From: Caenorhabditis elegans
Taxonomy: Eukaryota; Nematoda; Chromadorea; Rhabditida; Rhabditidae
Direction of reading: 5' to 3'
Assembly: GCF_000002985.6 (NCBI RefSeq)
Contig: NC_003283.11
Location: 7,750,001-7,814,000, forward strand
DNA length: 64,000 nucleotides
Below, in pieces: positions 24,595 to 35,418 of this stretch. A program made the translations under genes and the position numbers. Positions within the stretch are counted from its first letter, which is position 1. Every line of letters begins with the position of its first letter. A model generated the notes under the pieces. It saw only the letters and a list, made by a program, of their open reading frames with translations, was not told the origin of the DNA and did not search any database.

Positions 24595-25686
24595 ATGAGA
24601 CACTCATTGACACTTGTTGTGGTCATTCTTTCCCTTTCATTATATTCTGTAAATGGTTTTTTCTTTGGTGCTGCAGGAGGTGGAGGTGCATGTGGATGTG
24701 CTCCGAGACCTGCATGTCCACCTCCACCACCTTCAGGATGTTCCGGTTCGGGAGTGAGAGCGGTGGCAAGAGGTGCTAAAACTATGGTAATGTATTCTTC
24801 AAATTTGTTTTTTTTTCTAAATCCACATTTTTGATATTCAGACATTTGATCAGCCAATTTATTCACCTACTCCTCAATCTTATGCACAACCACCACGGGT
24901 ATATTCTGTTCCAGATGAACTTGACTTGGTATGTGAATAAAAACTAGTCTAGATGCTTACTTCACCCTATCAGAACGGATACAATCTTTTTTATCTCTCC
25001 CTTCAACGTTATTATGTAATTCGCTAGTTAATTGAACTTGTTTTACTCGCAACAGGCCGTCGTTTTATAGAGAGCTGCTGCATTTGGAGTGCCGATTCAG
25101 CCACAACCACAGTACACGATTTTCGACATTCTGCATAACTTGGGAGAAAGTAACGACAATCCAGCACAGCAGTTGGTCGTCGCAGACGGAAGTACGAACA
25201 CCAACTACTTCCCGAAAGAGAATGACGAGGATCTCACTGTATCCGACATGACAGGCGATGGAGGCTTGTATCGGTCGAAAAATATTCGAAGAGCACCTGT
25301 AGAGCCAACGGTCCATGTTCATCGAGACAGTTCGGTTGAAACCACTACTATTTCGTCTGAAATATCTGGAATGGAAACGGATGAAACTCTAGACAAAAAT
25401 AAATGCAGCAGCTCAGTTTTACGAAAACTCATGATCGAGGTAACTTCTAATGGGCATTTCATAATTAAAGTCTTGTGAACTTCAGAACATCAGCGACAGC
25501 TCTTCGGAATCTAAAAGAAATATCAACCTAGCAGCTGAGGGTAAATTCGGAGGCAATGTTGACGTTATTTGCTCTCGGGGGCACTTTTCCTATATCTTCA
25601 CCTCAAATCTATATTGCGAGGCAACAAGAGGGCTGACAACGTGCATCGCTTTCCGACAATCCGACAAATCTCGACGAAGAAGATGA
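24595..25686 (+). CDS. grl-10: Secreted ground-like (Grl) domain protein
   Basis: Exons 24595-24786, 24842-24928, 25071-25439 and 25486-25686 give 282 residues. A signal peptide spans residues 1 to about 21. Gly/Cys/Pro-rich low complexity follows (a Cys-Pro-Pro-Pro-Pro-Pro stretch near residue 40), then a Gln/Pro-rich linker. From about residue 200 comes a ground-like domain: Cys-Ser-Ser-Ser-Val-Leu opening, Ser-Lys-Arg-Asn-Ile, a Val-Ile-Cys-Ser core, a Tyr-Cys near the end and Thr-Cys-Ile-Ala-Phe. These cysteines are the conserved ones of the family. The protein ends in Arg-Arg-Arg-Arg. Grl proteins are hedgehog-related secreted nematode proteins linked to epidermis and glia; the role of this one is not shown by the sequence. 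Exon 3 must start at 25071, because the acceptor 15 bases earlier leads into a stop. The symbol is from memory. Confidence 0.88.
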
Positions 25687-25742
25687 ATTAATCGCTTCTT
25701 GCTTGTACATTTTAATAATTTTAATCAATTCGCCGTCTTTTC

Positions 25743-25758
25743 AATAAAAATATTTATT
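25743..25758. terminator. Overlapping polyadenylation signals on both strands
   Basis: AATAAA on the plus strand (25743-25748) serves the ground-like gene. TTTATT at 25753-25758 is AATAAA on the minus strand and serves rpl-39. The two convergent genes have stop codons only 132 bases apart. Confidence 0.7.
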
Positions 25759-25818
25759 GAAAATTGAACAACAGATAAGGCGAAAGGTGACGGGATGATC
25801 CGGTGACCGATCAGCAGC

Positions 25819-26076
25819 TTAGAGCTTCAGCTTGGTGCGTCTCCAGTGGCGTCTCTTGGCATTGTACTTCATCTGAAAATGGAAAAGTTACCAATAGAAT
25901 TTGACAATTAATGAAATTTTAAAAATAAAAAAATTACAAATAATTTTCTGAGAAAAGTTAATACAAAAACTTACGGTGTTTCCAGTCTTCATGCGGACCC
26001 ATTGTGGCATTGGACGATTTTGCTTTTGCTTCTTAGCAAGCTTGCGCTTGATGAAGGATTTCTTCAAGGCAGACAT
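25819..26076 (-). CDS. rpl-39: 60S ribosomal protein eL39
   Basis: Two exons (25975-26076 and 25819-25872) encode 51 residues, the standard length of eL39. It is very basic. The N-terminus Ser-Ala-Leu-Lys-Lys-Ser-Phe, the central Pro-Gln-Trp-Val-Arg-Met-Lys and the end Arg-Arg-Thr-Lys-Leu-Lys-Leu are diagnostic. eL39 lines the polypeptide exit tunnel of the large subunit. The 102-bp intron follows codon 34. The gene is divergent from rps-30 and convergent with the ground-like gene. Confidence 0.97.
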
Positions 26077-26578
26077 TACCTGAAAAATTGAATATTTAAC
26101 GAAAAATTGTGGAAGCGGTAGAAGGTTAAAAATTACTATTGGAAAATCACAAGAAGCAAGTAAACAGTAAATTTAATAACAAGATTTTCACATTTTTATG
26201 CTGAAAAATACTCAAAAACGCGTTCGAAAAAAGAAAAAATCGGCAAAATATTTTAGGATTGAAAAGAAAATCGAGGCAGTAGCGGCGAAGACGGAGAAAA
26301 AACGGCTCTTCGCTGCGAGACCCGCGCTTTCGCTGCGTACTTGCCTGAGTATTCAACGTTAATGCGTGTGTCTGCCGCCCTCCTCGGTTTTGGTCGCTTT
26401 TCCGATTTTTCTTTTCGGGTTTTTCACGATTTTTTTGAAAATTTGTAGATATTGCGCGATATTGGCTGATAAAAATGAAATTATTTGTTGATTCTGTACA
26501 TTTTCTTCGATATTCGCATATTTAAAACCCTTAAATTTGTCGAAATTATTGATTTTTTCTTAAAATTTTTTTTACAGG
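26077..26578. promoter_or_regulatory. Divergent promoter region shared by rpl-39 and rps-30
   Basis: About 500 bases separate the two start codons of two ribosomal protein genes transcribed away from each other. A GC-rich core with repeated cgctgcg and gcggc motifs lies at 26275-26400. No coding sequence is supported. The minus-strand open frame at 26147-26356 is incidental. Confidence 0.5.
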
Positions 26579-27143
26579 ATGCAGATTTTCCTCCTTGGCC
26601 TCGATAACACTACGCACACGCTCGACGTGGATGCCTCCACCACCCTCTCCGCTATTAAGGTTAGATTTTTGCTAAATATTAATAAATCGATCAATAGCAA
26701 TTATTGTTATGAAATTCTGCTCAATATTATGATTTTAGGGAGTGATCGGAGCCGGAGAAGAATTCTCGATCTCCTACGGATCCAAGGTTCTTAGCGAGGA
26801 GCTCACTCTTGGAGAATGCCAAATTGAGAGCCTCTCCACCCTTTCCGTCAACGGAAGACTTCTCGGAGGTATGTTCATTTTTAATTAGAGAAACAGTTAG
26901 TAGCACCACTCTTCGTAGATAAATTGGTAGTGTGAAAACGGAAAACATTGACTAATTTCAGGAAAGGTCCACGGATCCCTCGCTCGTGCCGGAAAGGTTC
27001 GTGCTCAGACCCCAAAGGTTGACAAGCAAGACAAGAAAAAGAAGAAGCGCGGACGTGCATTCCGTCGTGTCCAATACACTCGCCGTTACGTCAACGTCGC
27101 CTCCGGACCAGGAAAGAAGCGCGGACCAAACTCCAACTCCTAA
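26579..27143 (+). CDS. rps-30: Ubiquitin-like/ribosomal protein eS30 fusion (FUBI-S30)
   Basis: Exons 26579-26659, 26739-26868 and 26962-27143 give 130 residues. The first 71 or so form a ubiquitin-like domain starting Met-Gln-Ile-Phe and ending Leu-Leu-Gly-Gly, the processing site. The rest is eS30, starting [12 protein letters not shown] and ending Pro-Asn-Ser-Asn-Ser. Intron 2 falls in the codon for the diglycine, at the fusion joint. eS30 is a 40S subunit protein; the ubiquitin-like part is cleaved off. AATAAA is at 27208. A second gene starts 157 bases after the stop codon, so the pair is probably an operon. Confidence 0.97.
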
Positions 27144-27207
27144 ATACCAGCGTTGTTGTTTCTCTTTCCAAATAAATTGTTAATTTTTTGAAAAGCGGTC
27201 ACTTTCC

Positions 27208-27260
27208 AATAAAAAATCTGCGTTGATTCGCAAAGCTTGTTTTTATTTACTAGATAATTC
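27208..27260 (+). promoter_or_regulatory. Probable operon junction (poly(A) signal, U-rich element, acceptor)
   Basis: AATAAA at 27208-27213 is followed within about 40 bases by a T-rich stretch (gtttttatttactag) that resembles an SL2-type Ur element and acceptor. The next start codon is at 27300. This is the usual arrangement between genes of a C. elegans operon. Confidence 0.5.
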
Positions 27261-27299
27261 CAATTTACGGCTAAAATGAGAAACTTGATGTAATTAAAG

Positions 27300-28841
27300 A
27301 TGTCGGAGGAACTGTTGCAAAAGTTCTTAACATCAATCGAGCAAGAAGATGGAATTGCTGAAATAGGAAAGAAGAAAAAGAACAAGAGTGCTGCTAGACG
27401 AGATAACGTCAAAACCATATTGCACGCCGCTTCAAAGGGACAAGTTCAATTATCTGCAGAAGAGAGCTATATAGTTCAAAAGCCGAGCACTTCAAAAGGA
27501 TCCGACTACATCGATGATCGATTAGCTTCACAAGGATTTTCGTTGATTGATCAAGCCCGCTCATTCAAACCAAAGGATCTGAAGAAGAGAAATTTGAAGT
27601 AAGTTTTTGAACTTTCAACGATAGAATCACACGGTGAAATTGTATGAACGTTTACGATCCTCGTGTGTTGTTTATTACAATTTTTGATCCAAAATTTACT
27701 AATAAATTTAAAAGTTATTTCAATTTATTTTCAGATACATGAAATTCCAAGAAGGTCGTCGTATTGACAAGAAAAAAGGACGAATCCTAGTTCAAGCACA
27801 TATGCAAACAAAGCAGGATCTGAAAAGTCTTCGGAAGGAGAAAAAGGCTATTATCGGTAAGGTTTAAGTAAATTTACAAAATCTCTGGCCAATCGGCAAT
27901 ACAATTTTATAACTTTAGATTTTGGCAACTGCCGATGTCAATAAATAAACAATTAATTTTTGTTCTGAAAAACGCATTGAGGATGATTCGAACATCTCAA
28001 AGATCCGAAATATAAATTAAACGAAAAGAAGTTTGACAATCGCTAAAAAATTCGGCAACATAGTTGCCGGCTGCCGAGAATAAGACTGCCGATAAGCTGA
28101 ACGGTATATCTTTAACAAAATTTTAATTTCATGGCGCTTAAAAATCTAACTTCATATTTTCCCATGATTTCTACGGCGCTTTGAACACGTTTTAATTTAT
28201 TTCACCCTTAAAAATGAAGAATTCATCGAAATTTCCTGTCGGTGCTAATAGTAAGACATTTTGCGATTTTCGCTTGAAAAATAAAATGCAGTATCTCGAA
28301 ACGACCGATTTTCCTAAATACAAAAAAGAATGTGCGCCTTTAAGAAGTATTATTGTTTCTTTGTTGCCGTGGGGTTTATTCGATTTCCCATAAATTTTTG
28401 CTCGTTCCTTTAAACTTCATTGAATGTAATTTTGGAAAAACGAGAGAAAAAATTGGCGCAATCGATGAAAACCCGCAACAACGAGGAGTTAGCAACTACA
28501 GTACTCCTTAAAGGCACATGTCTTTTGAATTTAGGAAAATAGGGGGAAAAATCCGAAACCGGTTGCCGTTTTTCTGTAGCAATTTTTGCATTTGAGTCAT
28601 ATATAAAGGCTGCAAGATTATTTTCCGATTCGCTTGTAGACTATTGGAGGCCGCAATCCTCTGAAAACTTGGTGATATTAATTGAATTTTAAAAATTTCA
28701 GGAGTAAAAGAACCACGTCGATTGTTGCCTGGCCAGAAGAAGAAACAGAAAGACAAGAGTGTGTTCAGTGATGCCGATTTTGCTCAAGTTGCCCATGTTG
28801 CCAAGAGAATCAACTCGATGGCAGATCACTCATTCCTCTAA
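27300..28841 (+). CDS. Small basic nuclear protein, AROS/RPS19BP1-like
   Basis: Exons 27300-27598, 27735-27856 and 28702-28841 give 186 residues. The protein is Lys/Arg-rich (a Lys-Lys-Lys-Lys-Asn-Lys run near residue 25, more in the middle). It ends in Lys-Asp-Lys-Ser-Val-Phe-Ser-Asp-Ala-Asp-Phe, which resembles the C-terminal VFTEEDF motif of human RPS19BP1 (AROS), a small-subunit processome factor. A Tyr-Met-Lys-Phe element in the middle also fits. That assignment is by eye and moderate. Position directly behind rps-30 agrees with a ribosome-linked role. Intron 2 (845 nt) contains palindromic repeat DNA. Confidence 0.8.
28325..28525. repeat. Diverged inverted repeat inside an intron
   Basis: The left end near 28330-28378 (atgtgcgcctttaagaag onward to the tgggg-ttt part) is mirrored by 28468-28520 read in reverse (atgtgcctttaaggagtac). 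It is a member of the dispersed ttaaaggcgcac/tactgtag repeats, seen also near 8340, 23890, 29290 and 30110. Confidence 0.55.
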
Positions 28842-29308
28842 AACGTTGTTGCGGATTTTTATTGTTAACTTTTTTTAGTTCACTTGTTTTTTTCCTCCAA
28901 ATTATACATTTTTCCTTGTTTCATAATGATTTTCTTGTTTTTCCACACACCAGTTTCAGATGGAGCAAAAAACATGATTTTGGAGACGTTCTTTGAAAGT
29001 AGTCTGACACAGGAAATACCCCATCACCTCCCAAAACAATTTCTTTGAACAAGAAAGGTGATTACGTGACCATTGTTGTTGCCACTGCAGAACATTGTAA
29101 TTTGTAGGTTTTGCAGCGGAATTTCTAGGCTACGCAGATGGTTTACCATGGAAAACAAGACAAAATACATAGTGCATGAACTCAAAAATATTTTAACGCA
29201 TATTTTTATCTAATCGAATCTTCGTTTGACTTCTTGCAAGTTAGGTACCGTAATATCTCATAAACGAGAGACATCAGTTTAAAGGCACACAGTTTCTAAG
29301 GGGGTCTC

Positions 29309-29448
29309 GCCACGCAAAAAAGTTACTGTAGCTCGTGTTATTCCTTTTGAATCACATATTTTCAAATCTTGGCAGGATACTTTATTTTAAATGAAAAAGA
29401 TTATGCAGTAGGTACCTGAGTTACAGTAACTCATTATCCTCGTGGCGA
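29309..29448. repeat. Inverted repeat with gggtctcgccacg ends
   Basis: gggtctcgccacg near 29313-29325 is mirrored by cgtggcgagaccc at 29433-29445. Inside, gttactgtag and ctacagtaac-type motifs also mirror each other imperfectly. It is a member of a common nematode palindromic repeat group. Confidence 0.6.
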
Positions 29449-29897
29449 GACCCTTGCATTTAATTTATGGGAAAATTTTAAAAATTGTCATCTTTATTTA
29501 GGTATCTACGTAATAGAAGAAAGTATCATTCAGTAACCAATTAACAATTTCCCGCGGGAACTCCCCGAAGAGGCTACAAAATAATTGACTGTGCAATAAA
29601 AATCAAATGTGTTCAACTGTGAAAAGGCCAAATGATCAGCCACAGATTTTCGAAGGTGATTCGAAGGTTTTTTGATCAATGAGATGACTAATTCACTAAA
29701 GATAAAGGTACTTTTGAACTGATCAAGATCAAAAGTTTCAATTTTCGTTTTTTTTTTTGTGGTTTAAAGTTTTTTCAACTTCCAAGGCCTCCAACCTATT
29801 CGTTTTAGAGGATTTTTCAATTAAATTCTACTATATTCAAGAGACTTACATATTACCTAGACGCGAAATCTGACGGTTTTCGCCCCAAAAATACGGT

Positions 29898-29957
29898 CCT
29901 TCTTTTGTAAAGTACATTCAAATCCTTCTTTATTCCTTCTTTTGTAAAGTACATTCA
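29898..29957 (+). repeat. 23-bp direct repeat
   Basis: Bases 29898-29920 and 29935-29957 are identical (starting ccttcttttgtaaagtac), separated by 14 bases. Confidence 0.85.
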
Positions 29958-30066
29958 TGTTATCATGTTATTTGGCAAAAATACAAGATAAACATTTGAT
30001 AAATAAAAAATTATTTTCAAAAGTTTTTCAAAAAACTGTTCGTAATTTCATGAGACAAGAACACTT

Positions 30067-30400
30067 AATTCTGAGAATGCTTATCGCGCGAAATGTCTCG
30101 TAGCCAAAACTACAGTAACTCTTTAAATTACTACTGTAGCGTTGATGTCGATTTACGGAAATCTATTTTTTTTTAAATAGACAACATATTTGAAATAAAC
30201 ACAAAAAAGGCACATCAAAAAAGAAAAGTGAATATCGCTGTCACAATTCGAACAGAAATTGGTTTCAAAAAAACAAAAACAAAACGAGTCCTCAAATCGA
30301 CACCAGCGCTACAGTAGTCATTTAAAGAGTTACAGTAGTTTTCGCTACGAGATATTTGGCGCGTCAAATATGTTGCGTAATATGCGTTCTCAGAATTTAT
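30067..30400. mobile_element. Palindromic MITE-like element
   Basis: The left arm about 30067-30160 and right arm about 30292-30400 are reverse complements with scattered differences, sharing attctgagaa, tctcgtag, gtaactctttaaat and actactgtagcg. The interior is about 130 bp and T/A-rich. I recognise the motif set as a very high-copy C. elegans inverted-repeat family. Confidence 0.7.
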
Positions 30401-31814
30401 TGATCCCGAAATAAGACTTCGAACGGACCAATTAAAGCTTAGCATGTTTTGAAAAGTGAAGGTATTCGAATTTTTGACGACATGTTTCATATGACTCACA
30501 GTAACCTAGATCAGAAGGGGAATTTGGTAAACTTTGTGAAATCTGTTATTCGGTAAATTGAACTAGTGATGAGAATATGAGGTCGGGTAAGATGTCTTCC
30601 ATTGTGACAGTTTCAGACATACATTCAGTTTTTTTTTCTTAAATTTAATTTTCAATTTCAGTCTTTCTCTTTTTAATTTAATGTCAATTTCAGTGTCACC
30701 CTCTTGGTCAAAAAGGGGGTATCTTGTTTCAAAGTTTTATAAACAACTAAAAAAAGTGAATGATAATGGTTCTAAGAGATTTAGAGATGCAAAGAAGAAA
30801 ACTATGGTTGACTGTAAATCTACTGTTGACAATCAAATGATGCTTCTAATTTGAAACAAATATTACTATTACTACGTCTTCCCCCTCCTGGTTGTACCCC
30901 TTTTCTTCCATCTTCCTCCCCTACTCTTCTTCAATATTTCCACTTTCTCCATATGTCTCAAATTCGCTGAAGAACCCTATCACTCTTTGTGTGTCTATAT
31001 TATCAGAGAATTCAAAAAAAAAATACAGAAAAGTTTATATGGGTATCTCTCTGTTGATCAAACGTATCTCCCTCTGCGCGTGACAAATCTTTTTATTATT
31101 TGTGTGTTTCTCAATCATTTTTTGTTCTTGTAGGTAACAAAGTTTTTTGGTGATTTGAATGTGATCGACCATCACGTTTCGTAAAATAACATCTTATTTT
31201 GTGCTTTCTTATTGATCGATTTTTGAAAGCTACAGAATTAATTTTGGAAACTTTTGCAATTCTTAGCCTACATATATAGATTAGAAACTTGGAAGAATGC
31301 ATTTTTTAAAAATTAATTGAATGTCTTACTTATATAATTTATCTTTTTTTTAGTACTCAAATAGAATGCAACATTAAAACTTTTCAAAACTTCCAGGACA
31401 TTTCTATGTGTTTTCAAAAAATGTACCTTTGAAAATTGGTTAGAAAAATTGTTTCTACGGTAAGAATAGGTCTAATGTTTCTCCATTACAACTCGATCCA
31501 AAAAGTTTCGATTTCAGTCATTTAAATTATCCGGCAGAGCTTCCAGAAAAGCTTGAAAAAAGTCCGAATTCCCCCAATTTTTGAGCAATCGTAGGGAGTC
31601 TAAAAACTAGGAAAAGTATGCGCTGAACATTTTTAGATCGAAATTCCGGTAGTTGAGTTTTACCACTTTTGTAATAGCCTAGTCAACTATTATACATTAT
31701 TTTATTGTATTTTCTTGTAAATTTACTGTAGAAGCAGTAAAATCTTAACTTACAAAATATTCATATGAATGTTTGTACATGATTATAACTTTAAAATTAT
31801 TTATTTTCAGTACA

Positions 31815-34497
31815 ATGATTATTGTTATCAGCATTGTAATCGGATATGTCATCTACCTCGTCGTTGTTAATTTTCAACAGATATTGGAATTATGGAGAAT
31901 TAATCGAAAATGTGCACAGAATCTCAGCGTAAGTTTCAGCTGTTTTTCATTTTCTAGTTTATACGACGTAATAAAAACGATTATAGCATTTAAAACTAAT
32001 TTTCAAAAAACCTGCAATAGATTAAAAAATTTTCTAGATGGTAAATGGACCACCAGCTCTACCACTAGTCGGGTCAGCTCATCTCTTTAAATGGAATCCA
32101 TATGCGTTCACATTTCAAATGGAAGGTTGGGCACAGAAATATTTATTCGGACGCGCGAAATACGGAGAAATCGCTGCTCCAAATAATGAGGTCGATGGGA
32201 TCATGCTTCTCTGGATTGGCCCAGTTCCAATAGTTTTTCTTGGGACTTCTGAATGTATTCGGGTTGGTTTTTTTATTGTACAAAATTTAATAAACATTTG
32301 GATTTTAAATGGCTATGAAAATCTAGAATTTGTTTATTTCAGCCTGTCCTGGAGAGCAACACAAATATTTCAAAACCAAGTCAATATGATAAAATGAGTG
32401 AATGGATTGGTACTGGATTGTTAACGAGTACTCATGAAAAGTGGTTCCATAGACGGAAGATGCTTACACCAACATTTCATTTCACAATTATTCAAGACTA
32501 TTTCCCGGTTTTCGTGAGAAATGCAGAGGTTAGTTGCGACCAATATCGGTTTAGTAATTCTCAGTAGTGCAAGTTACTGCTAAAAAATAAAAAATATATT
32601 TTCAGGTCCTAGCTGATGCAGTCGAGCTTCATGTGGACGGTGACTACTTTGATGCGTTCCCATATTTCAAGAGATGCACACTTGATATTATCTGTGGTAA
32701 AACATTTTAACAAAATATTTCTTTGAAATTTCATATGGTTTTTAATCTTATTTAATTGTATCGTTATTTTTCAATTGAACATGTATCTGCTAGCTCTACT
32801 TTGAAAATTCATATCTTGGTTTTTCCTTTGGTTTTATCAGACATGTTTGGCTGATAAAATATAGGTAAAACTTTTATATTTATATTTTGATTTTCGAAAA
32901 TTATTTTATCAACTCGAAATTTTATGAGAGTAGAGTACTGTGAGTTCAATAATCTTACTATTAAAGCAAATACAGAGAAATATATTTTTTAAATAAAAGT
33001 ACAAAAACGCATTCTTTCCAGAAACCGCAATGGGAATCCAAGTGAATGCTCAACTAGGACATAACAATGAATATGTGCACGCAGTGAAAAGAATCTCAGA
33101 AATTGTCTGGAATCATATGAAATTCCCATGGCTTTGGTTGAAACCAATATGGTACTTGACGGGATTAGGTTTCGAATTCGATCGAAATGTTCGGATGACT
33201 AATAATTTTGTTAGAAAGGTAGATGCAGCTGATTTTAAAATAGAAAATCAAAAAAATTACTATTACTTAGGAATTGTTTTACCGGAAGCATTCAAAATAA
33301 ACTTCCAGGTCATCCAAGAACGGAAAGAACTACTGAACGAGGATGGTAACGAAGCTTCTGAAAAGAAACGAAAAGCTTTTCTGGATCTACTTTTGACTAT
33401 TCAAAAAGAAGAAGGAACACTTTCTGACGAAGATATTCGAGAAGAAGTTGACACTTTTATGTTTGAAGGTCACGATACAACATCCAGTGGAATTGGTTTT
33501 ACAATTCTTTGGCTCGGCTTCTATCCAGAATGTCAGAAAAAATTGCAAAAAGAACTCGATGAAGTATTCGGTGAGTTTTTTACTACTGATACATTTTCAA
33601 ATATTGCCAGTTTTATTACATTACTTTTTATCAAATATTTCAGGTTTCGAGACAAATCAGCCTCCTTCAATGGATGATATTAAAAAGTGTTCATATCTGG
33701 AGAAGTGCATAAAAGAATCATTGAGAATGTTCCCTTCCGTACCATTGATTGCCCGACGGCTATCAGAAGATGTCACAATTAGTGAGTATTTTAGATATCT
33801 AGTTAAACTTTTTTTGCGTTTTGTAATAGCGCCATTGGGCGTTTCGTACCCAATAATAACTGAAAATGGTGACTTGATGAAAATTTTAGGGCAAAGAAAA
33901 ATGTTTGATTCCGTACGTAACTAGTACAAAAAGTAAAACATGAAGAATTTTATAGCCGATTTCCGAAAACTACCTCAAAAACAACAATAAAAAAACACAT
34001 TTTTTACAATTCCAACTTCTTCTTCAACTTAAACTTAATTAATTAAAAACTGTTACAGTTACGAGTAATATTTTCTGTATATCCTTATCTCGACTTCAAA
34101 TCATCTCAACATTATTCCAGATCATCCTAGTGGTCAAAAGATTGTCCTTCCTGCAGGACTTGCTGCTTGCGTATCCCCAATTGCAGCTGCTCGGGATCCT
34201 CGTGCATGGCCCGATCCAGACACCTACAACCCGGATAACTTTGACATTGATGCGATAGCAGGTCGAGATCCATACGCCTATATTCCCTTCTCGGCAGGTC
34301 CTCGTAATTGTATTGGACAAAAGTTTGCACTTTTGGAGCAGAAAACAATATTATCGACTTTCTTCCGCAAGTATGAAGTGGAAAGTTTGCAGACAGAAGA
34401 AAACCTTCGACCAGTACCAGAGCTTATTCTCAGACCGTATAACGGTATGAAAATTAAGATAAAACGACGGGAAGCTGCGGATTATGTAGTCTTGTGA
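31815..34497 (+). CDS. cyp-32A1: Cytochrome P450 (CYP4-clan, CYP32 family)
   Basis: Eight exons (31815-31928, 32038-32262, 32343-32528, 32606-32696, 33022-33218, 33309-33570, 33644-33781, 34121-34497) give 529 residues. An N-terminal membrane anchor (about residues 1-20) is followed by a Pro-Pro-Ala-Leu-Pro-Leu hinge. The I-helix reads Phe-Glu-Gly-His-Asp-Thr-Thr near residue 326, the CYP4-clan form. The K-helix is Glu-Ser-Leu-Arg. The heme loop is Phe-Ser-Ala-Gly-Pro-Arg-Asn-Cys-Ile-Gly near residue 467. All catalytic elements are intact. It is probably an endoplasmic-reticulum monooxygenase acting on fatty-acid or sterol-like substrates; the substrate is not evident. Poly(A) signal near 34573. 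Confidence 0.95.
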
Positions 34498-35418
34498 TTT
34501 TTTTGATTGGAGTTTGATTACCTATCTATGTATCATATTTGTCATTTTATAAATGAATTATAGCGATGGAAAAATAAAATAAATTTTCAAGAAAAGTTGT
34601 TTTTTGTTCTTTTTTTCAGAAAATGGGTAAAAAGGCTCGTTGAAAGTTCAAAAATCAAGACAATACAGTTGCACTAAAGCTCGTTGATGATCACAAAATA
34701 TATAACAAAAAACTGTAAAAAATCTACGACAAACATAAACTTTGTATTTTTCAATTAAAAAAAGTAGGTTTACTTTTCATTCAAATTTCCAGCACTACAT
34801 TTTTTAGAATGAAATTGGATGAGTGCGAAAAAAAAAGCTTTTTTGTCTTCATTCTTTCACTCATGATTGATAGCCCACGTCGTTTTCTTTCAAATTTCTC
34901 GAACTGAAACCGACACCTCTCTTGACTGTGGAGAAAAGGTCATAAGAAACTGAAAATTGGAGAGTGCGCAGAGATATAACCCGTTTCTGAGACAGGTACT
35001 CACTACCCTTTATAAAGGTTACAACGCAATAAGGAAAGGAGGAGGTGGGGCTGGAACCCAAAAGCTTAACCTTGTTGATGATGTTGATCATATTAATTTT
35101 TTGTCTTTATGCGATGATAAAAATTCTTTGTTATATTGGAACTTCACTTTTATTCGTTATGTTCATATTTAGATTCAATATTTCGGAACTTCTTTTTATT
35201 TTCGGAACTTCTTTTTATTTTTATCGTAAAGAACAATAATAGACAATGTTGGCATAGGACCAATGTAGTCACGCCAGCACTGTAGACATTTTTTGCCTAC
35301 CCACAAAATTTTCATTTTTAACACGCCTATGGTTACTCTTTGAACTTTGGGAAATTATTCTTCTAATTTGTTTCTTTCTCAACCATCCAAAGTCAAACAT
35401 TGTAATGTTTTTTCAGAA
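34498..35418. other. Intergenic region
   Basis: 3' flank of cyp-32A1 and promoter of the next gene. It contains a 19-bp perfect tandem duplication at 35182-35219. Short open frames near 34957-35239 are not gene-like. Confidence 0.5.
35182..35219 (+). repeat. 19-bp tandem duplication
   Basis: ttcggaacttctttttatt occurs twice with no gap (35182-35200 and 35201-35219). Confidence 0.9.

Larger units (their letters stand above)
28842..31814. other. Intergenic region rich in dispersed palindromes
   Basis: It contains an inverted repeat at 29309-29448, a 23-bp direct repeat at 29898/29935, and a palindromic element at 30067-30400. The last 400 bases upstream of cyp-32A1 are the likely promoter. 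No protein gene is supported. Confidence 0.5.
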
